Source: an uncultured marine group I thaumarchaeote
Lineage (GTDB): Archaea; Thermoproteota; Nitrososphaeria; Nitrososphaerales; Nitrosopumilaceae
Reading direction: 5' to 3'
Assembly: GCA_902511735.1 (NCBI GenBank)
Contig: CABXGK010000006.1
Location: 1-35,568 of the forward strand
Length of the DNA stretch: 35,568 nucleotides
Shown here: one piece after another, positions 34,653 to 35,568 of the stretch
How the letters are laid out: the number at the start of each line of letters is the position of its first letter
How positions within the stretch are numbered: the first letter of the stretch is position 1
Translations under genes and position numbers: made by a program
Notes under the pieces: model-generated
What the model was told of the DNA's origin: nothing
The model's input: only the letters and a program-made list of their open reading frames with translations
Database searches by the model: none

Positions 34653-35568
34653 TTAAAAGAAGCGTTTTTTGATTGCAACGATTGCTGCTGCTGGTGCTAC
34701 AAAGTACATTCCAATGTTAAGTAGAATGATACTGATACCATATCCTAACATTTCTTCTTCAGTGTCAACGTTGACATGGTTGAGTAGTGTCAATGATGTT
34801 AGCATTGGAGTTAATGCAACTTTGACTGTCTCTTTGAAGACTGGGTTCTCTCTTTCCAAGTCAGCAACTGCTGGTGAGAATGAGTAGTAGAATTGGTTGA
34901 ATCCTGTCATGAATGCTGTACCGGATTGTGTTGTCATTACAGTGTTATCTCTAATTTCTCTCAAGAATTGTACTTGTGGTGCCATTTCAGAACCGAATGC
35001 TGCAGTTGCAATTAGACAACCGCCACCTTCTTCAAGTTTTACTTGTTGTGTTTCTTGTGCTGCTGGTGCTGGGGTTGGTGCTGGTGCTGGGGTTGGTGCA
35101 GGTGCTGCTGCGGCTGCCTTTGGAGCAGGGCCACTAGCAATTGCTGCTTGTGCTGTCTTTAAGTCGTTGTTAATCATTAGGATGTGAGATTCAATATCGT
35201 TGTAAGAAGAACCAGATGTAATCATGTTTCTCAAGTTCTCTCTCATATCATCTTCAATAGTTTTCATTAATTTATTGTCAACTTCACCGATTGGAGCCTC
35301 TAGGAATTCATAGTTGTCCAGGTATGCAGTACCGACTAGTTCGTGTGCCAAGTCAGCATCACCGTTAGCATATGCTGCTTGTGCGGTAATTAGTAATCTG
35401 TTGATAGTGTCAAAGTAACCATCGAGGTTTGCTCCACCTTCACCTGCGTTTGCTTGTAGGTTCTTTACAGTGGTAGTTGCTTCATCAGCCTGTTTTAGGA
35501 CTGTGGAGATTGCTTTTCTGTTGTCTACATCAGATGCTATTGATGATAATTGTGATTGTAATGTGCTA
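34653..35568 (-). CDS. surface protein with FTR1/imelysin-like helical segment and CFI-box C-terminus (partial, 5' end missing)
   Basis: The frame is open to the window edge, giving about 304 residues of a longer protein. The N-terminal visible part is helical (QAAYANGDADLAHE, AYLDNYEFLEAPIGEVDNKL) with the A-Y-L-x-x-x-E-x-L-E pattern seen in the extracellular helices of FTR1 iron permeases and imelysin-like proteins. A Pro/Ala linker (APAPTPAPAPTPAPA) leads to CLIATAAFGSEMAPQVQFLR...FYYSFSPAVADLERENPVFKET, the CFI-box type domain, and a final membrane helix (GYGISIILLNIGMYFVAPAA) with basic KKRFF. It is therefore membrane-anchored with the bulk outside. Confidence 0.8.
   Translation of the reverse strand, partial: STLQSQLSSIASDVDNRKAISTVLKQADEATTTVKNLQANAGEGGANLDGYFDTINRLLITAQAAYANGDADLAHELVGTAYLDNYEFLEAPIGEVDNKLMKTIEDDMRENLRNMITSGSSYNDIESHILMINNDLKTAQAAIASGPAPKAAAAAPAPTPAPAPTPAPAAQETQQVKLEEGGGCLIATAAFGSEMAPQVQFLREIRDNTVMTTQSGTAFMTGFNQFYYSFSPAVADLERENPVFKETVKVALTPMLTSLTLLNHVNVDTEEEMLGYGISIILLNIGMYFVAPAAAIVAIKKRFF

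Noticed and set aside
34669-35187. Two plus-strand ORFs of 72 and 96 codons
   Set aside because: They are antisense shadows of the CFI-box protein gene, driven by its Ala/Pro-rich codons.

Overview
The window is AT-rich, gene-dense DNA from an ammonia-oxidising archaeon of the Nitrosopumilus type (Nitrososphaerota/Thaumarchaeota). Evidence: an archaeal 16S-23S rRNA operon with no tRNA in the spacer; two TFB transcription factors; a diphthamide-type EF-2; repeated secreted 'W(V/I)KNxAGWWA' modules; a PEFG-CTERM surface protein; a CFI-box type C-terminal domain (CLIATAAFGSE); DUF5679; and very short gaps with many stop/start overlaps. This is inferred from sequence features, not from a database match.

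Layout. 1-7.6 kb: small membrane proteins, a tRNA-dihydrouridine synthase, a radical SAM enzyme of the MqnE/CofH group, an unlisted 55-residue C2H2 zinc-finger protein, a TPR protein, an anchored secreted protein, a 2OG-Fe(II) oxygenase coupled to a small OB-like protein, and a secreted AGWW-repeat protein. 7.1-10.3 kb: an SRPBCC protein, then a minus-strand set of a class I methyltransferase, a zinc-ribbon protein and a phytoene-dehydrogenase-like FAD enzyme. 10.4-14.6 kb: a TFB with an altered zinc ribbon, EF-2 with a coupled 65-residue protein, and a possible nuclease-fold protein. 14.7-17.3 kb: a PEFG-CTERM protein, overlapping rhodanese and SWIM genes, and a membrane-anchored J-domain protein whose outer domain resembles the PEFG protein. 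17.3-21.7 kb: a SNF2 helicase, a Lon-N domain protein, and a winged-helix protein coupled to BirA. 21.8-26.3 kb: a secreted TPR-AGWW-metzincin protease, a Dps-like ferritin, a second TFB, a polytopic membrane protein and a cold-shock protein.

26.4-31.3 kb is the minus-strand rRNA operon. The 23S precursor arms fold into a canonical bulge-helix-bulge. The 16S arms form an almost uninterrupted helix without one. Downstream on the plus strand are a glutamate-1-semialdehyde aminomutase-like enzyme and a nitroreductase. 33.3-35.6 kb is minus strand: a roadblock-like small protein, a set of small conserved-looking proteins, and the 3' part of a surface protein with an FTR1/imelysin-like helical segment and a CFI-box C-terminus that runs off the window.

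Most genes are housekeeping or lineage-specific small proteins. I see no phage, IS element, CRISPR array or defence island. The best candidates for new biology are the cell-surface group (AGWW modules, the shared beta domain, the metzincin, the CFI-box protein), the altered TFB, the unequal rRNA processing stems and several unlisted micro-genes.
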